DNA of 64,000 nucleotides. It comes from Polynucleobacter campilacus (GTDB lineage Bacteria > Pseudomonadota > Gammaproteobacteria > Burkholderiales > Burkholderiaceae). The number at the start of each line of letters is the position of its first letter. Position 1 is the stretch's first letter. Where the stretch lies: NCBI RefSeq assembly GCF_002206625.1, contig NZ_NGUP01000001.1, forward strand, positions 310,001-374,000, written 5' to 3'. A program made the translations under genes and the position numbers. Of this stretch, positions 19,677-29,141 are shown one piece after another. The notes under the pieces are model-generated. The model made no database searches and was not told the origin of the DNA. It saw nothing but the letters and a program-made list of their open reading frames with translations.

Positions 19677-20543
19677 ATGTCCATGCACTTAGGCACAAAA
19701 TTGCGCAAGCTCATTAATGAGAAGCGGGGTTTGCTGGTACCAGGAGCAGGTAACGCCTTAGCGGCACGCGTGATTGAGGATGCAGGTTTTGAGGCTATCT
19801 ATTTAAGTGGTGCTGCAATCACCAATCAGTTCTATGGCATTCCTGATCTAGGCTTTATTGGCTTAAATGATGTTGCGGCACACACTGCAGCAATTAGAGA
19901 AGTTACCCAACTTCCCTTAATTGTCGATATTGATGTTGGCTTTGGTAATGCAGTTAATGTGCATCACACGATTAAAGTGCTCGAGCGCGCCGGCGCCAAT
20001 GCAGTACAAATCGAAGATCAAGCAATGCCCAAGCGTTGTGGCCACTTCGCAGGCAAGATCATCATTAGTAAAGAGGAGATGTGCAGCAAGATTAAAGCTG
20101 CAGTTGATGCTAGGGTACATGATGACTTCTTAATTATTGCTAGAACTGATGCCAGATCAATCTATGGCTTTGAAGATGCACTTGATAGAGCGCAAAGCTA
20201 TGCACAAGCAGGTGCAGATATGACTTTTATCGAAGCACCAGAAAGTGTAGAAGAAATGAAGCTCATCGCTGCGCAAAGCTATTGCCCACAACTGATTAAC
20301 ATTGTTATTGGTGGAAAAACCCCATCCCTACCATTAAAAGACTTATCTGCGATGGGCTTTGGAATCGTGCTCTATGCTAATGCAGCTTTGCAGGGCGCTG
20401 TACGTGGCATGACTAATGCCTTAGATCATTTAAAGAAAACGGGCGAACTCAAAGAAGATCCGATATTAGTGGCCACCTTTGCTGAGCGCCAAAGTGTCGT
20501 CAAAAAAGAAGACTTTGATGCATTGGAGAAAAAATTCTCTTAA
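19677..20543 (+). CDS. Isocitrate lyase/PEP-mutase family lyase
   Basis: A 288-residue TIM-barrel protein. VDIDVGFGNA (Asp85, Asp87) provides the metal ligands, QIEDQ an acid ligand and KRCGHFAGK (Cys121) the mobile catalytic loop, as in 2-methylisocitrate lyase, 2,3-dimethylmalate lyase and oxaloacetate decarboxylase. The enzyme probably cleaves or decarboxylates a branched C4-C6 dicarboxylate. It starts the plus-strand catabolic run with the racemase-family protein, Bug proteins and dehydratase. AAGGAG lies just upstream of the ATG. Confidence 0.85.
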   Translation: MSMHLGTKLRKLINEKRGLLVPGAGNALAARVIEDAGFEAIYLSGAAITNQFYGIPDLGFIGLNDVAAHTAAIREVTQLPLIVDIDVGFGNAVNVHHTIKVLERAGANAVQIEDQAMPKRCGHFAGKIIISKEEMCSKIKAAVDARVHDDFLIIARTDARSIYGFEDALDRAQSYAQAGADMTFIEAPESVEEMKLIAAQSYCPQLINIVIGGKTPSLPLKDLSAMGFGIVLYANAALQGAVRGMTNALDHLKKTGELKEDPILVATFAERQSVVKKEDFDALEKKFS

Positions 20544-20590
20544 TGCAAATAAAGAAATTAATCAGATTCAATATGAAGGATGAATAATTG

Positions 20591-21316
20591 ATGGTAAATA
20601 TGGCTCGTCTAGGATTTTTGATTCCGCCTGGTAATCCCAATACTGAAGGTGAAGTTATTAAAATGGCTAGGCCAGAATTCTCGCTTCACTTCACAAGAAT
20701 GGTCGCACATGGCGAGACGGGAAGTCTTGATGGGCAGGACGAGCGCAATCAAACGCAGATCGATCATTTACCTGAGAATATTGAGCTTCTCAAGTTGGTC
20801 AAGCCTGCTGTGATAGTGATGGCCCATACTGCCAGCAGCTACACCCTTGGCAAGGAGGGTGAGGCCAAGTTGATTCAAAAGCTTGAGGATCAATACGCAG
20901 TGCCATTCATTACCGCTTTTGGTAGTGTGGTGAAGGCATTGAATCACCTTAAAGTAAAAAAGATTGCCTTTGGTACGCCATATAGTGAGCAAAACACTTT
21001 GCGTTGTAAATATTTATTAGAGGCGTATGGTTTTGAGATTGTGAGTTTTGGAAATTTGCCAGGCGTGAAAAATATCTATGATGAAACCCCGCAGCGTGCA
21101 CTTGAGCTAGTGCGCCAAGTCAATAGTTCTGAAGCGCAGGCTATATTTGTGAGTGGGGTAGGAATGCCCACGATTGACATTTTGGCGCAAGGCGAGGCCG
21201 AGACGGGTAAGCCCGTGATTTCAAGTATTGCCGCTACCATGTGGAATGCACTTCAAGCGGCAAAGGTCAGCAGTAGTATTGAGCAATTTGGTAGCTTACT
21301 TTCAGGAAAACATTAA
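20591..21316 (+). CDS. Asp/Glu racemase-superfamily protein (arylmalonate decarboxylase/maleate isomerase-like)
   Basis: The 241-residue product opens LGFLIPPGNPNTEGE, the N-terminal motif of maleate isomerases and arylmalonate decarboxylases. Both places where those enzymes carry catalytic cysteines are changed: the first motif reads MAHTASSYT and the second FVSGVGMPTID. The only cysteine (LRCKYL) is elsewhere. The protein therefore cannot use the usual two-cysteine mechanism. It is encoded between the lyase and a Bug protein. Start: ATG at 20591, or a TTG at 20588 that is better spaced from AAGGA. Confidence 0.75.
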   Translation: MVNMARLGFLIPPGNPNTEGEVIKMARPEFSLHFTRMVAHGETGSLDGQDERNQTQIDHLPENIELLKLVKPAVIVMAHTASSYTLGKEGEAKLIQKLEDQYAVPFITAFGSVVKALNHLKVKKIAFGTPYSEQNTLRCKYLLEAYGFEIVSFGNLPGVKNIYDETPQRALELVRQVNSSEAQAIFVSGVGMPTIDILAQGEAETGKPVISSIAATMWNALQAAKVSSSIEQFGSLLSGKH

Positions 21317-21317
21317 A

Positions 21318-22289
21318 GTGAAATTCATCCAATATGTATTAGCCACACTAGCAATCACGATTGCTTCACTATCCCATAGTGCCCCATTTCCAGATAAACC
21401 CATTCGCCTAATAGTTCCATTTACAGCTGGAGGCAATGTTGATAATTCTGCGCGCACGATTAGTCAGGGGCTATCTGAGCAATTAGGACAGAGCGTGATT
21501 GTTGATAACAAGCCTGGGGCCAATACCCTCATCGGTGCTGAGTTTGTGGCGCGCGCTAATCCAGATGGCTATACCTTGTTATTAGGAACGCCCGAGAGTC
21601 TGGCAATAAACCCCCATGTATATAAAAAGATTAACTATGATCCGCTCAAAGATCTTACTGCCGTTGGCTTAGTCGGTAATTTCCCTTTTGCATTGGTTGT
21701 CAATCTAAAATTACCCGCTAAAAATATCAAAGAGTTTGTGGCACTTGCAAAAAGCATGCCTGGAAAAATGAACTATTCATCATGGGGTATAGGTAGTACA
21801 TCCCAAATTACATTTGAGAAGTTTAATCAAGTAGCCGGTATTGAATTAGTCCATATTCCCTTTCAGGGAGCTGCTCCAGCGATCACTGCAATTGCAGCAG
21901 ATGAGGTGCAGGCGATGATGGTGCCGCTCTCGGTTGCCTTGCCGCAGGCAGCCGGCGGCAAAGTCAAAATTTTGGGTATTACCACTAGTCAACGCTTCGC
22001 TAGTGCCCCAGATATTTCGACTTTTCAGGAGCAGGGCTATCCAGTAGTCATGAGTGGTTGGCATTTAATCGTAGCGCCAAATAAAACTAGCCCATCTGTT
22101 TTGCAAACTCTGAACCGAAACCTGAATAAAGCCTTAGAGACTCAAGCTACTAAAGAGGCGTTAATCAAGATTGGGATTGAGCCAAGCCCAGGATCAATTG
22201 CTCAAGCTAATAAACTCATCCAGACTGAATATGAGCGTTGGGGCAAAACCGCTAAAGATGCTGGTATTGCAATTGAGAAAGCAGAGTAA
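21318..22289 (+). CDS. Bug-family (TctC-like) periplasmic binding protein
   Basis: Starting at the GTG at 21318 the protein has 323 residues, a signal peptide (SHSA-PFPDKP) and the Bug signature PIRLIVPFTAGGNVDNSAR. This start gives a proper signal peptide and falls one base after the racemase-family stop. An upstream in-frame ATG at 21228 would lie inside that gene and spoil the signal peptide. Likely carboxylate capture protein without a local TctAB permease. Confidence 0.87.
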   Translation: MKFIQYVLATLAITIASLSHSAPFPDKPIRLIVPFTAGGNVDNSARTISQGLSEQLGQSVIVDNKPGANTLIGAEFVARANPDGYTLLLGTPESLAINPHVYKKINYDPLKDLTAVGLVGNFPFALVVNLKLPAKNIKEFVALAKSMPGKMNYSSWGIGSTSQITFEKFNQVAGIELVHIPFQGAAPAITAIAADEVQAMMVPLSVALPQAAGGKVKILGITTSQRFASAPDISTFQEQGYPVVMSGWHLIVAPNKTSPSVLQTLNRNLNKALETQATKEALIKIGIEPSPGSIAQANKLIQTEYERWGKTAKDAGIAIEKAE

Positions 22290-22338
22290 CTTTCTAGTTG
22301 CTCATTTTGATGATTAGTACAAGAGAAGGAAGTGCACA

Positions 22339-23295
22339 GTGAAAATTTTTGTAGCGGTATTGGCTTTTATTTGCTCCTCACTCGCGTTTGCAGACTATCC
22401 TGAGAAGTCGATTCGTTTAGTAGTGCCATTTGCTACTGGAGGAACTTCAGAAATTATTGCGCGCTCTGTGGCTAGCAGCCTGAGTACAAGCCTAGGCCAA
22501 TCTGTCTATGTGGATAACAAACCTGGTGGTGCTGGCAACATTGCCATGGAAGAGGTTAAGCGTGCCAGTCCAGATGGCTACACCTTGATATTGGGTCACG
22601 TCGGAACCCTGGCTGTGAACCCCGCACTATTTGGTAAAAAACTTCCTTATGATCCCAACAAAGATTTTGCTCCCATCACCTTAGTAGCAAAAGTACCCAA
22701 TGTGATTGCAGTGAGTGAAAAAAGTAATTATAAGACCTTAGCCGATTTAGTGGCAGATGCTAAAAAGAATCCAGGAAAAATAAATTATGGCTCTGCAGGC
22801 AATGGCAGTGCAGGGCATTTGGCGATGGAATACTTTTCATCTGAAGCCGGAATTGATTTAGTGCATGTGCCTTACAAAGGCTCTGGCCCAATGCTGACTG
22901 ATTTAATCGGCGGTCAAATTCAGGCAACATTTAATGGGCTACCCTCATTAATGGGCCAGATTAAAGGTGGAACTTTACGTCCGCTAGCTGTTGGATCATT
23001 GGAGCGCTCAAAGGTGTTGCCCAATGTACCCACTATCGCTGAGTCTGGTTACAAAGGATTTGAGACCTCGCAATGGTATGGAATTATGGCTCCAGCTGGC
23101 ACGCCGCAACCGGTGATTGACCGCTTGCAAAAAGAGATTACAAAATCTTTAAAGTCAAAAGAAGATTCTAAAAAGATGCTAGATGACGGAGCGGTATTGG
23201 TAGGAGATACACCTGTACAGTTTGGAGCATTCATTAAATCTGAGCAAAGCCGTTGGGCTAAAGTAGTTGAAAAGGCAAAAATCACGGTCGATTAA
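22339..23295 (+). CDS. Bug-family (TctC-like) periplasmic binding protein
   Basis: The 318-residue protein starts with GTG after a GAAGGAAG ribosome binding site. It has a short signal peptide (LAFA-DYPEKS) and SIRLVVPFATGGTSEIIAR. Second of the tandem Bug genes in this block; the two are only moderately alike and so probably bind different acids. Same strand as the dehydratase 75 bases downstream. Confidence 0.88.
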   Translation: MKIFVAVLAFICSSLAFADYPEKSIRLVVPFATGGTSEIIARSVASSLSTSLGQSVYVDNKPGGAGNIAMEEVKRASPDGYTLILGHVGTLAVNPALFGKKLPYDPNKDFAPITLVAKVPNVIAVSEKSNYKTLADLVADAKKNPGKINYGSAGNGSAGHLAMEYFSSEAGIDLVHVPYKGSGPMLTDLIGGQIQATFNGLPSLMGQIKGGTLRPLAVGSLERSKVLPNVPTIAESGYKGFETSQWYGIMAPAGTPQPVIDRLQKEITKSLKSKEDSKKMLDDGAVLVGDTPVQFGAFIKSEQSRWAKVVEKAKITVD

Positions 23296-23370
23296 GGAAA
23301 TGCTACAGACATACCCTTTATTTGAGAGCAAGTATTAATATAGTGATGTTTAAATCTGGGCCAAACCCCA

Positions 23371-25110
23371 ATGCCAAAAAAGACAAAAGAATCCCTGCGT
23401 AGTGCCCGCTGGTTTGCACCAGATGATTTACGTTCATTTGGACATCGCTCGCGCGCTATGCAAATGGGCTATGGCCCCGAGGATTGGGCTGGTAAGCCAG
23501 TGATTGCCATTATTAATACTTGGTCAGACATTAATCCTTGCCATACGCATTTCAAGCAGCGGGTTGAAGATGTCAAGCGTGGTATTTTTCAAGCAGGTGG
23601 ATTTCCACTAGAGCTGCCAGCAATTTCATTGGCAGAGCAGTATGTCAAACCGACAACGATGCTCTATCGCAATATGCTCGCCATGGAAACAGAAGAGCTG
23701 ATTCGCTCTCATCCTGTGGATGGCGCAGTACTCATGGGCGGCTGCGATAAAACGACTCCTGGTTTAGTGATGGGCGCTTTATCTGCTGGTCTGCCATTTG
23801 TATATCTACCTGCTGGTCCGATGTTGCGTGGTAATTGGAAGGGTAAAGTTCTGGGCTCAGGATCTGATGCTTGGAAGTATTGGGATGAGCGCCGCGCTGG
23901 CAAGCTCTCAGAAGCACAGTGGCTAGAAGTAGAGGGTGGTATCGCGCGAAGTCATGGTACTTGTATGACGATGGGCACTGCTGCCACCATGATGGGTATT
24001 GCCGAAGTATTAGGACTCACATTGTCTGGCGCATCGAGTATTCCAGCAGCTGATGCTAGCCATCCACGTATGGCTGCAGCCTGCGGCAGAAGAATAGTAG
24101 AGATGGTCTGGGAAGATTTAACTCCTGCCAAAGTTTTAAATAAAACGAGTTTCTTAAATGCGATTAATGCTGCTATGGCGATGGGCTGCAGTACCAACGC
24201 CATCATTCATTTAATTGCAATGTCAAGACGTGCTGGAGCAGCGTGTACTGTGACTCTAGATGATTTTGATTCAGCCAGCAGAAAAGTCCCCGTGATTGCC
24301 AATATCCGTCCTAGTGGTGATCAATATTTGATGGAAGACTTTTATTACGCAGGGGGCATGCCTGCGCTCCTTAAGCAAATGGGCTCCCATCTCAATCCCA
24401 GCGCCATGACCATCACCGGTAAAACCATTGGCGAGAATATTCAAGATGCGCAAGTGCATAACGAAGATGTGATCAGGCCTCTGAATAAAGCAATCTACCA
24501 AGAGGGAGCACTTGCAGTACTTAAAGGCAATATCGCCCCTGGTGGCGCAGTGATCAAGCCAAGCGCCTGTGCAGAAAAATTCTTAAAGCATACCGGCCCA
24601 GCCTTAGTATTTGATAGCTATCCTGAAATGAAAAAAGCCGTTGAAGATGAAAATCTTGACGTCACAGAAAATCACATCTTAGTTCTGAGAAACGCAGGCC
24701 CTAAAGGTGGGCCTGGCATGCCCGAGTGGGGCATGTTGCCGATTCCAGTAAAGCTCGTTAAGCAAGGTGTACGCGATATGCTGCGCTTATCCGATGCGCG
24801 CATGAGCGGTACCAGTTATGGCGCTTGCATATTGCATGCCTCACCAGAAGCCTATATCGGTGGACCATTAGCGCTCGTTAAAACAGGTGACCTCATTACC
24901 GTTGATGTGCCTAATAGAAAAATTCATCTAGAGATTAGTGATGAAGAGCTCAATCAAAGAAAAGCCAAATGGGTTGCACCAGCACCTAAATATGAACGTG
25001 GCTATGGTTGGATGTTCAGCCGCCATATCTTGCAAGCGGAAGACGGTTGTGATTTTGATTTCCTAGAAACGAGCTTTGGTAAACCAGTGCCAGAGCCAGA
25101 TATTTTTTAA
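23371..25110 (+). CDS. IlvD/Edd-family dehydratase, L-arabinonate dehydratase-like
   Basis: A 579-residue iron-sulfur dehydratase. The cluster cysteines are visible in INPCHTHF (near residue 56), GGCDKTTPG (near 128) and SHGTCMTMG (near 197). The length and the RSFGHRSRAMQMG start fit the sugar-acid branch (arabinonate/xylonate/gluconate dehydratases) better than biosynthetic IlvD. It probably removes water from an aldonic or hydroxy acid to give a 2-keto-3-deoxy acid. Flanked by Bug proteins, so the substrate is probably imported. Confidence 0.85.
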   Translation: MPKKTKESLRSARWFAPDDLRSFGHRSRAMQMGYGPEDWAGKPVIAIINTWSDINPCHTHFKQRVEDVKRGIFQAGGFPLELPAISLAEQYVKPTTMLYRNMLAMETEELIRSHPVDGAVLMGGCDKTTPGLVMGALSAGLPFVYLPAGPMLRGNWKGKVLGSGSDAWKYWDERRAGKLSEAQWLEVEGGIARSHGTCMTMGTAATMMGIAEVLGLTLSGASSIPAADASHPRMAAACGRRIVEMVWEDLTPAKVLNKTSFLNAINAAMAMGCSTNAIIHLIAMSRRAGAACTVTLDDFDSASRKVPVIANIRPSGDQYLMEDFYYAGGMPALLKQMGSHLNPSAMTITGKTIGENIQDAQVHNEDVIRPLNKAIYQEGALAVLKGNIAPGGAVIKPSACAEKFLKHTGPALVFDSYPEMKKAVEDENLDVTENHILVLRNAGPKGGPGMPEWGMLPIPVKLVKQGVRDMLRLSDARMSGTSYGACILHASPEAYIGGPLALVKTGDLITVDVPNRKIHLEISDEELNQRKAKWVAPAPKYERGYGWMFSRHILQAEDGCDFDFLETSFGKPVPEPDIF

Positions 25111-25124
25111 GGGTAGAACTAAAT

Positions 25125-26105
25125 ATGAATCTTTTTACTAATATTATCCGCATCGCAGCGTTATTTTTAGCAGTCTTGTTTTTCCCGTTAGCGGTACAGG
25201 CTCAGGCTTGGCCTACTAAACAGCCCATTAAATTTATTGTGGTTTATCCGGCTGGCGGCGCTTCCGATGTCACAGCAAGATTAATAGCTACAAAACTATC
25301 TGAGTCCATTGGGCAGTCAGTAGTGGTAGAAAATAAGCCAGGAGCTAACGGCATTATTGCAACCGAATACGTAGCTAAGGCAGCTCCTGATGGTTATACC
25401 CTCTTAATGGCTAACTTAGGACCAAATGCAATTAATCCGGTGGTGTACAAAAAACTGCCATATGATGCTGTTAAAGACTTCTCAGCAGTTACCTTAACGA
25501 CCATCGTTCCCCAATTTATTGTGGTTGCGCCAACCCAGCCAATTAATTCCTTAGCTGATCTGATTGCCTATGCAAAAGCTAATCCTGGAAAAGTCACGTT
25601 TGCCTCAGCAGGCAACGGCGCATCAAACCACCTTTCTGGTGAGCTATTTAACTCCATGGCAGGGATCAAGATGGTGCATGTTCCATATAAGGGCGATGCA
25701 CCAGGCCTTGTCGATGTGATGTCGGGGCAAGTAACTGTTGCCTTGCCAACAGCTATTGCCGCCGCACCTTTTATTCGTTCAGGCCAATTACGTGCTTTAG
25801 CGGTGACTAGCAATAAGCGCTTACCTTCATTTCCGGATGTGCCAACTGTTGCAGAAACCATACCTGGATTTGAGTCAGTATCTTGGGGCGGTGTAATGGT
25901 GCCAGCCGGAACACCTCCAGCCATTATTGATCGCTTAAATAGCGAGATTCTGAAGATTCTGAAGATGCCTGATGTCGCAGAGAAGCTCAAGAGTTATGGC
26001 GCTGAGACAGTAGGCTCTACGCCAAAGCAATTCGACACCTATGTGAAGTCTGAGATTGCTAAGTGGGGTAAGGTAGCGCGTGAAAACAACGTGACACTAG
26101 ACTAG
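25125..26105 (+). CDS. Bug-family (TctC-like) periplasmic binding protein
   Basis: A 326-residue protein with signal peptide (VQAQA-WPTK, near residue 28) and PIKFIVVYPAGGASDVTAR. Starts 14 bases after the dehydratase stop, hence the same operon and probably the capture protein for the dehydratase substrate or its precursor (inference). Confidence 0.88.
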   Translation: MNLFTNIIRIAALFLAVLFFPLAVQAQAWPTKQPIKFIVVYPAGGASDVTARLIATKLSESIGQSVVVENKPGANGIIATEYVAKAAPDGYTLLMANLGPNAINPVVYKKLPYDAVKDFSAVTLTTIVPQFIVVAPTQPINSLADLIAYAKANPGKVTFASAGNGASNHLSGELFNSMAGIKMVHVPYKGDAPGLVDVMSGQVTVALPTAIAAAPFIRSGQLRALAVTSNKRLPSFPDVPTVAETIPGFESVSWGGVMVPAGTPPAIIDRLNSEILKILKMPDVAEKLKSYGAETVGSTPKQFDTYVKSEIAKWGKVARENNVTLD

Positions 26106-26132
26106 TTTGGCGATATCTCTTACATTAATCAG

Positions 26133-27002
26133 ATGATGACTATCACCTTTAAAAAACTACATCCCACCTTTATGGCTGAGGTGAGCCCCATCAATTTGCG
26201 TGAGCTCAGTGATGAGGCCTCCCTTGAGGAGTTGCGCAAGGGAATGACAGAATATGGCGTCCTAGTATTTAAAGGCCAAGAGTTCTCACTCCAAGATCAG
26301 CTTGATTTTGCCCAGCGCCTCGACGGTGAGTTGCATTCCAAAACATCTAATTCAGCAGTGAGCAAGAACCGTTTTGGTAATGATGCCTTAACTGATATTT
26401 CGAACGTGACCCAAGACGGCGATATTATGGCGGCCGACGATCGGCGCCGCATGAACAATATTAGCAATCGTATTTGGCATACCGATGCATCCTTTGTCGA
26501 TCCAGCAGGACGCTACTCTATGCTCTTTGCACGCAATATTCCACCGGTACGTGCTGATACCGAATTTGCTGATATGCGTGCTGCCTATGATGCTTTGGAC
26601 GAACAAACTAAAGAGACGATTGCAAATTTACATGTACGCCATTCAATTGTGTATTCACGGCACACAATGGGTTTTGATTTTGCTGAGGAAGAAAAAGCTA
26701 AACTTCCAGGAGCAACACAACCATTAGTCAAAATGATTCCAGGCTCTGCGCGCAAGGGCTTATATCTTGCTTCTCATGCTGACCATGTAGTGGAGTGGCC
26801 GGTGCCTGAAGGGCGTCTCTTGTTAAAAGAATTGATGGAGCATGCTACGCAGCCACAGTTTGTGCATTATCACGAATGGACCTTGGGAGATTTAGTCATT
26901 TGGGATAACCGCACAACGATGCATAGAGCGCGTCCATTTGACGATAAGCTTTATAAGCGCGAGCTGACTCGAGTAACCACTCTAGATATTGCTCACGTTT
27001 AG
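26133..27002 (+). CDS. TauD/TfdA-family 2-oxoglutarate dioxygenase
   Basis: The 289-residue protein has the iron-binding facial triad: His116 and Asp118 in WHTDASF and His264 in TTMHRARPFD. Arg276 or a neighbour (KRELTRVT) would bind 2-oxoglutarate. The family hydroxylates small acids such as taurine or 2,4-D with O2 and 2-oxoglutarate. It starts 27 bases after a Bug gene and probably ends the catabolic operon. Substrate unknown. An AT-rich perfect inverted repeat (26998-27019) spans the stop codon and may act as a weak terminator. Confidence 0.87.
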   Translation: MMTITFKKLHPTFMAEVSPINLRELSDEASLEELRKGMTEYGVLVFKGQEFSLQDQLDFAQRLDGELHSKTSNSAVSKNRFGNDALTDISNVTQDGDIMAADDRRRMNNISNRIWHTDASFVDPAGRYSMLFARNIPPVRADTEFADMRAAYDALDEQTKETIANLHVRHSIVYSRHTMGFDFAEEEKAKLPGATQPLVKMIPGSARKGLYLASHADHVVEWPVPEGRLLLKELMEHATQPQFVHYHEWTLGDLVIWDNRTTMHRARPFDDKLYKRELTRVTTLDIAHV

Positions 27003-27160
27003 ATTTTAGAAAATCTAAAGCATTTATTTACTGGAGAGTATTACAAAGAGGTAATGCTTTCCTACCCCTAATTCATCCTTCTTCTCTATTCAATATCTAT
27101 TCATAGCTCTACGCTGAAACCTTCTATATAGGGGAGGCCAGCTTTGCGAGTTTCTATAGA

Positions 27161-27304
27161 GTGTTCTCACAGGCAGTTACAGTTATTCAGAATCTCACTA
27201 GACGCGCGAACCGTCCTGGTGTTGGCCATTATTTGGATGATCTGGGGAATTCTGAAAATGCTACGGATAATCTAAGACTGGCTGCTTTCTTGATTTCTCA
27301 CTGA
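27161..27304 (+). other. Possible small ORF or gene remnant in a 295-base gap
   Basis: The stretch 27003-27297 has no clear gene. From a GTG at 27161 an open frame encodes 47 residues of protein-like composition (NLTRRANRPGVGHYLDDLG in the middle), ending antisense to the ABC exporter stop. The frame stays open upstream of the GTG to a TAG near 27100 but has no ATG and no spaced ribosome binding site. It could be the 3' remnant of a lost gene. I recognise no family. Confidence 0.25.
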
Positions 27305-29070
27305 TCCGTAAATTGCAGTTTAGCCAAACGGGCATACAGACCACTACGCAAGATTAAATCCGAATGGGTGCCCGTTTCAATGATTCGTCCGTTCTCTAAC
27401 ACCAGAATTTTGTCAGCTTGCTTCACTGTAGAGAGTCGATGTGCAATGACAATAGTAGTACGGTGATCCATCGCAGCCTCAAGAGCGCGCTGCACCAGTA
27501 ATTCAGATTCAGCATCCAGAGCACTCGTAGCTTCATCTAAAAGCAACAAGGCTGGATTTTTTAATAAGACTCTGGCAATGGCAATGCGCTGCTTTTGCCC
27601 ACCAGATAAGCGGATGCCGCGATCGCCTAAGAAGCTTTGGTAGCCTTCAGGTAATTTAGAGATAAATTCATCGGCAATTGCTAGGCGAGCAGCAGCGAAC
27701 ACTTCCTCATCGGTGGCATCCATTTTTCCAAAACGAATATTTTCCATCGCGTTATCAGAAAAAATCACAATGTCTTGTGGCACTACGCCAATCATTTTCC
27801 TCAACGCTTCCAATTCAAGATCTTTAATGTTGATGCCATTAAATAGAATCTTCCCGCTGGTCGGATCATAAAAGCGTTGAAGGAGTTGAAAGAGGGTGGT
27901 CTTACCAGCACCAGAAGGGCCAACAACGGCAATGCGCTCACCCGGTTTAATCTCAAAAGAGACATCCGATAAAACCGGATTCTGATTGGATGGATATTGA
28001 AAGCGCAGATTGTCTACTGTCACTCCAATGCCATTGGCATTGACCTCTGGAATTGACTCAACGACTGCTACCGTTTGAATGGAAGACTGAACGTTAAGAA
28101 GCTCTAAAAGACGATCACTAGCGCCAATGGCTCTTTGAGTGTCGCCTACGACTTCAGAGATACCAGCAATCGCCCCAGCAACAATGACGGCATACAAAAT
28201 AAATTGAGAGAGCTCACCAGCGGTAATTTGATTGTCCATGACGGCATAAGCACCAAGCCAGAGAACCAAAATAATGCTGGTAAAGCCAAATAGAATTGCC
28301 ACAAAGGTCAGCAATGACCGAGCTTGTGTCCGGGTGATCGCTGCTACAAGGGCCGTTTGAATGGATTGGTTAAAGCGATTGATTTCAATCTCTTCATTGG
28401 TAAAGGATTGAATCGTTGGAATAGCGTTCAATTTCTCACTCGCTAGTGCAGACGCATCGGCAATTTTATCTTGTGAATTACGCGAGAGCTTACGTACACG
28501 TCTGCCCATGATCACGGTAGGAATGATGGTCATGAGCAAGGTAGCAAAAATCAGGACAGATAATTTTGGGCTAGTGATGAACATCATGACTAAACCACCT
28601 GCTAGCAAAAGCATATTGCGAATTGCCATTGAGACACTCGTGCCAATCAATGTTTGGATTAAGACGGTATCGGTATTCAGGCGCGAGAGGATTTCACCGC
28701 TGTGGGTCACTTCAAAGAACTCTGGGCTTTGTTTGATGACATGGCTATAGACAGCAGAGCGAATATCAGTCGTAATCTTTTCGCCAAGCCAAGACACCAT
28801 GTAAAAGCGTAGCGATGTACCTAATGCCACCAAACAAGCCACAGCAAATAAGGTTAAAAAAGTCGTATTGATTTGACTGCCGCTATTGGCATTAAATCCT
28901 AAATCAATGATTTGTCTAAAAGAGAAGGGAACAGCTAAGGTTGCACTGGCAGCCAGAACCAAACTAAAGATTGCTAGAACAAATTGCTTTTTATAGGGCT
29001 TTAGAAAAGGAGTTAGTGCTGCTAGGGTACGAAACCCACGGGGATTGGTCCTGCTCTTCTGCTTGGTCAT
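27298..29070 (-). CDS. ABC exporter, fused permease-ATPase (MsbA-related)
   Basis: A 590-residue half-transporter. The N-terminal part has six membrane helices up to about residue 320. The ATPase has Walker A GPSGAGKTTL, signature LSGGQKQRIAIAR, Walker B ALLLLDEATSALD and the H-loop in VIAHRLSTV. The architecture is that of MsbA-related lipid or drug exporters that work as homodimers in the inner membrane. Substrate unknown. It is transcribed away from the small membrane protein and epimerase genes. Confidence 0.9.
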   Translation of the reverse strand: MTKQKSRTNPRGFRTLAALTPFLKPYKKQFVLAIFSLVLAASATLAVPFSFRQIIDLGFNANSGSQINTTFLTLFAVACLVALGTSLRFYMVSWLGEKITTDIRSAVYSHVIKQSPEFFEVTHSGEILSRLNTDTVLIQTLIGTSVSMAIRNMLLLAGGLVMMFITSPKLSVLIFATLLMTIIPTVIMGRRVRKLSRNSQDKIADASALASEKLNAIPTIQSFTNEEIEINRFNQSIQTALVAAITRTQARSLLTFVAILFGFTSIILVLWLGAYAVMDNQITAGELSQFILYAVIVAGAIAGISEVVGDTQRAIGASDRLLELLNVQSSIQTVAVVESIPEVNANGIGVTVDNLRFQYPSNQNPVLSDVSFEIKPGERIAVVGPSGAGKTTLFQLLQRFYDPTSGKILFNGINIKDLELEALRKMIGVVPQDIVIFSDNAMENIRFGKMDATDEEVFAAARLAIADEFISKLPEGYQSFLGDRGIRLSGGQKQRIAIARVLLKNPALLLLDEATSALDAESELLVQRALEAAMDHRTTIVIAHRLSTVKQADKILVLENGRIIETGTHSDLILRSGLYARLAKLQFTDQ

Positions 29071-29141
29071 TGAATAATCCCTAATAATTATCTATGATAG
29101 TTCACTTAGATTGGCTTTGGATTTTTAGAGATATCAGCAAG

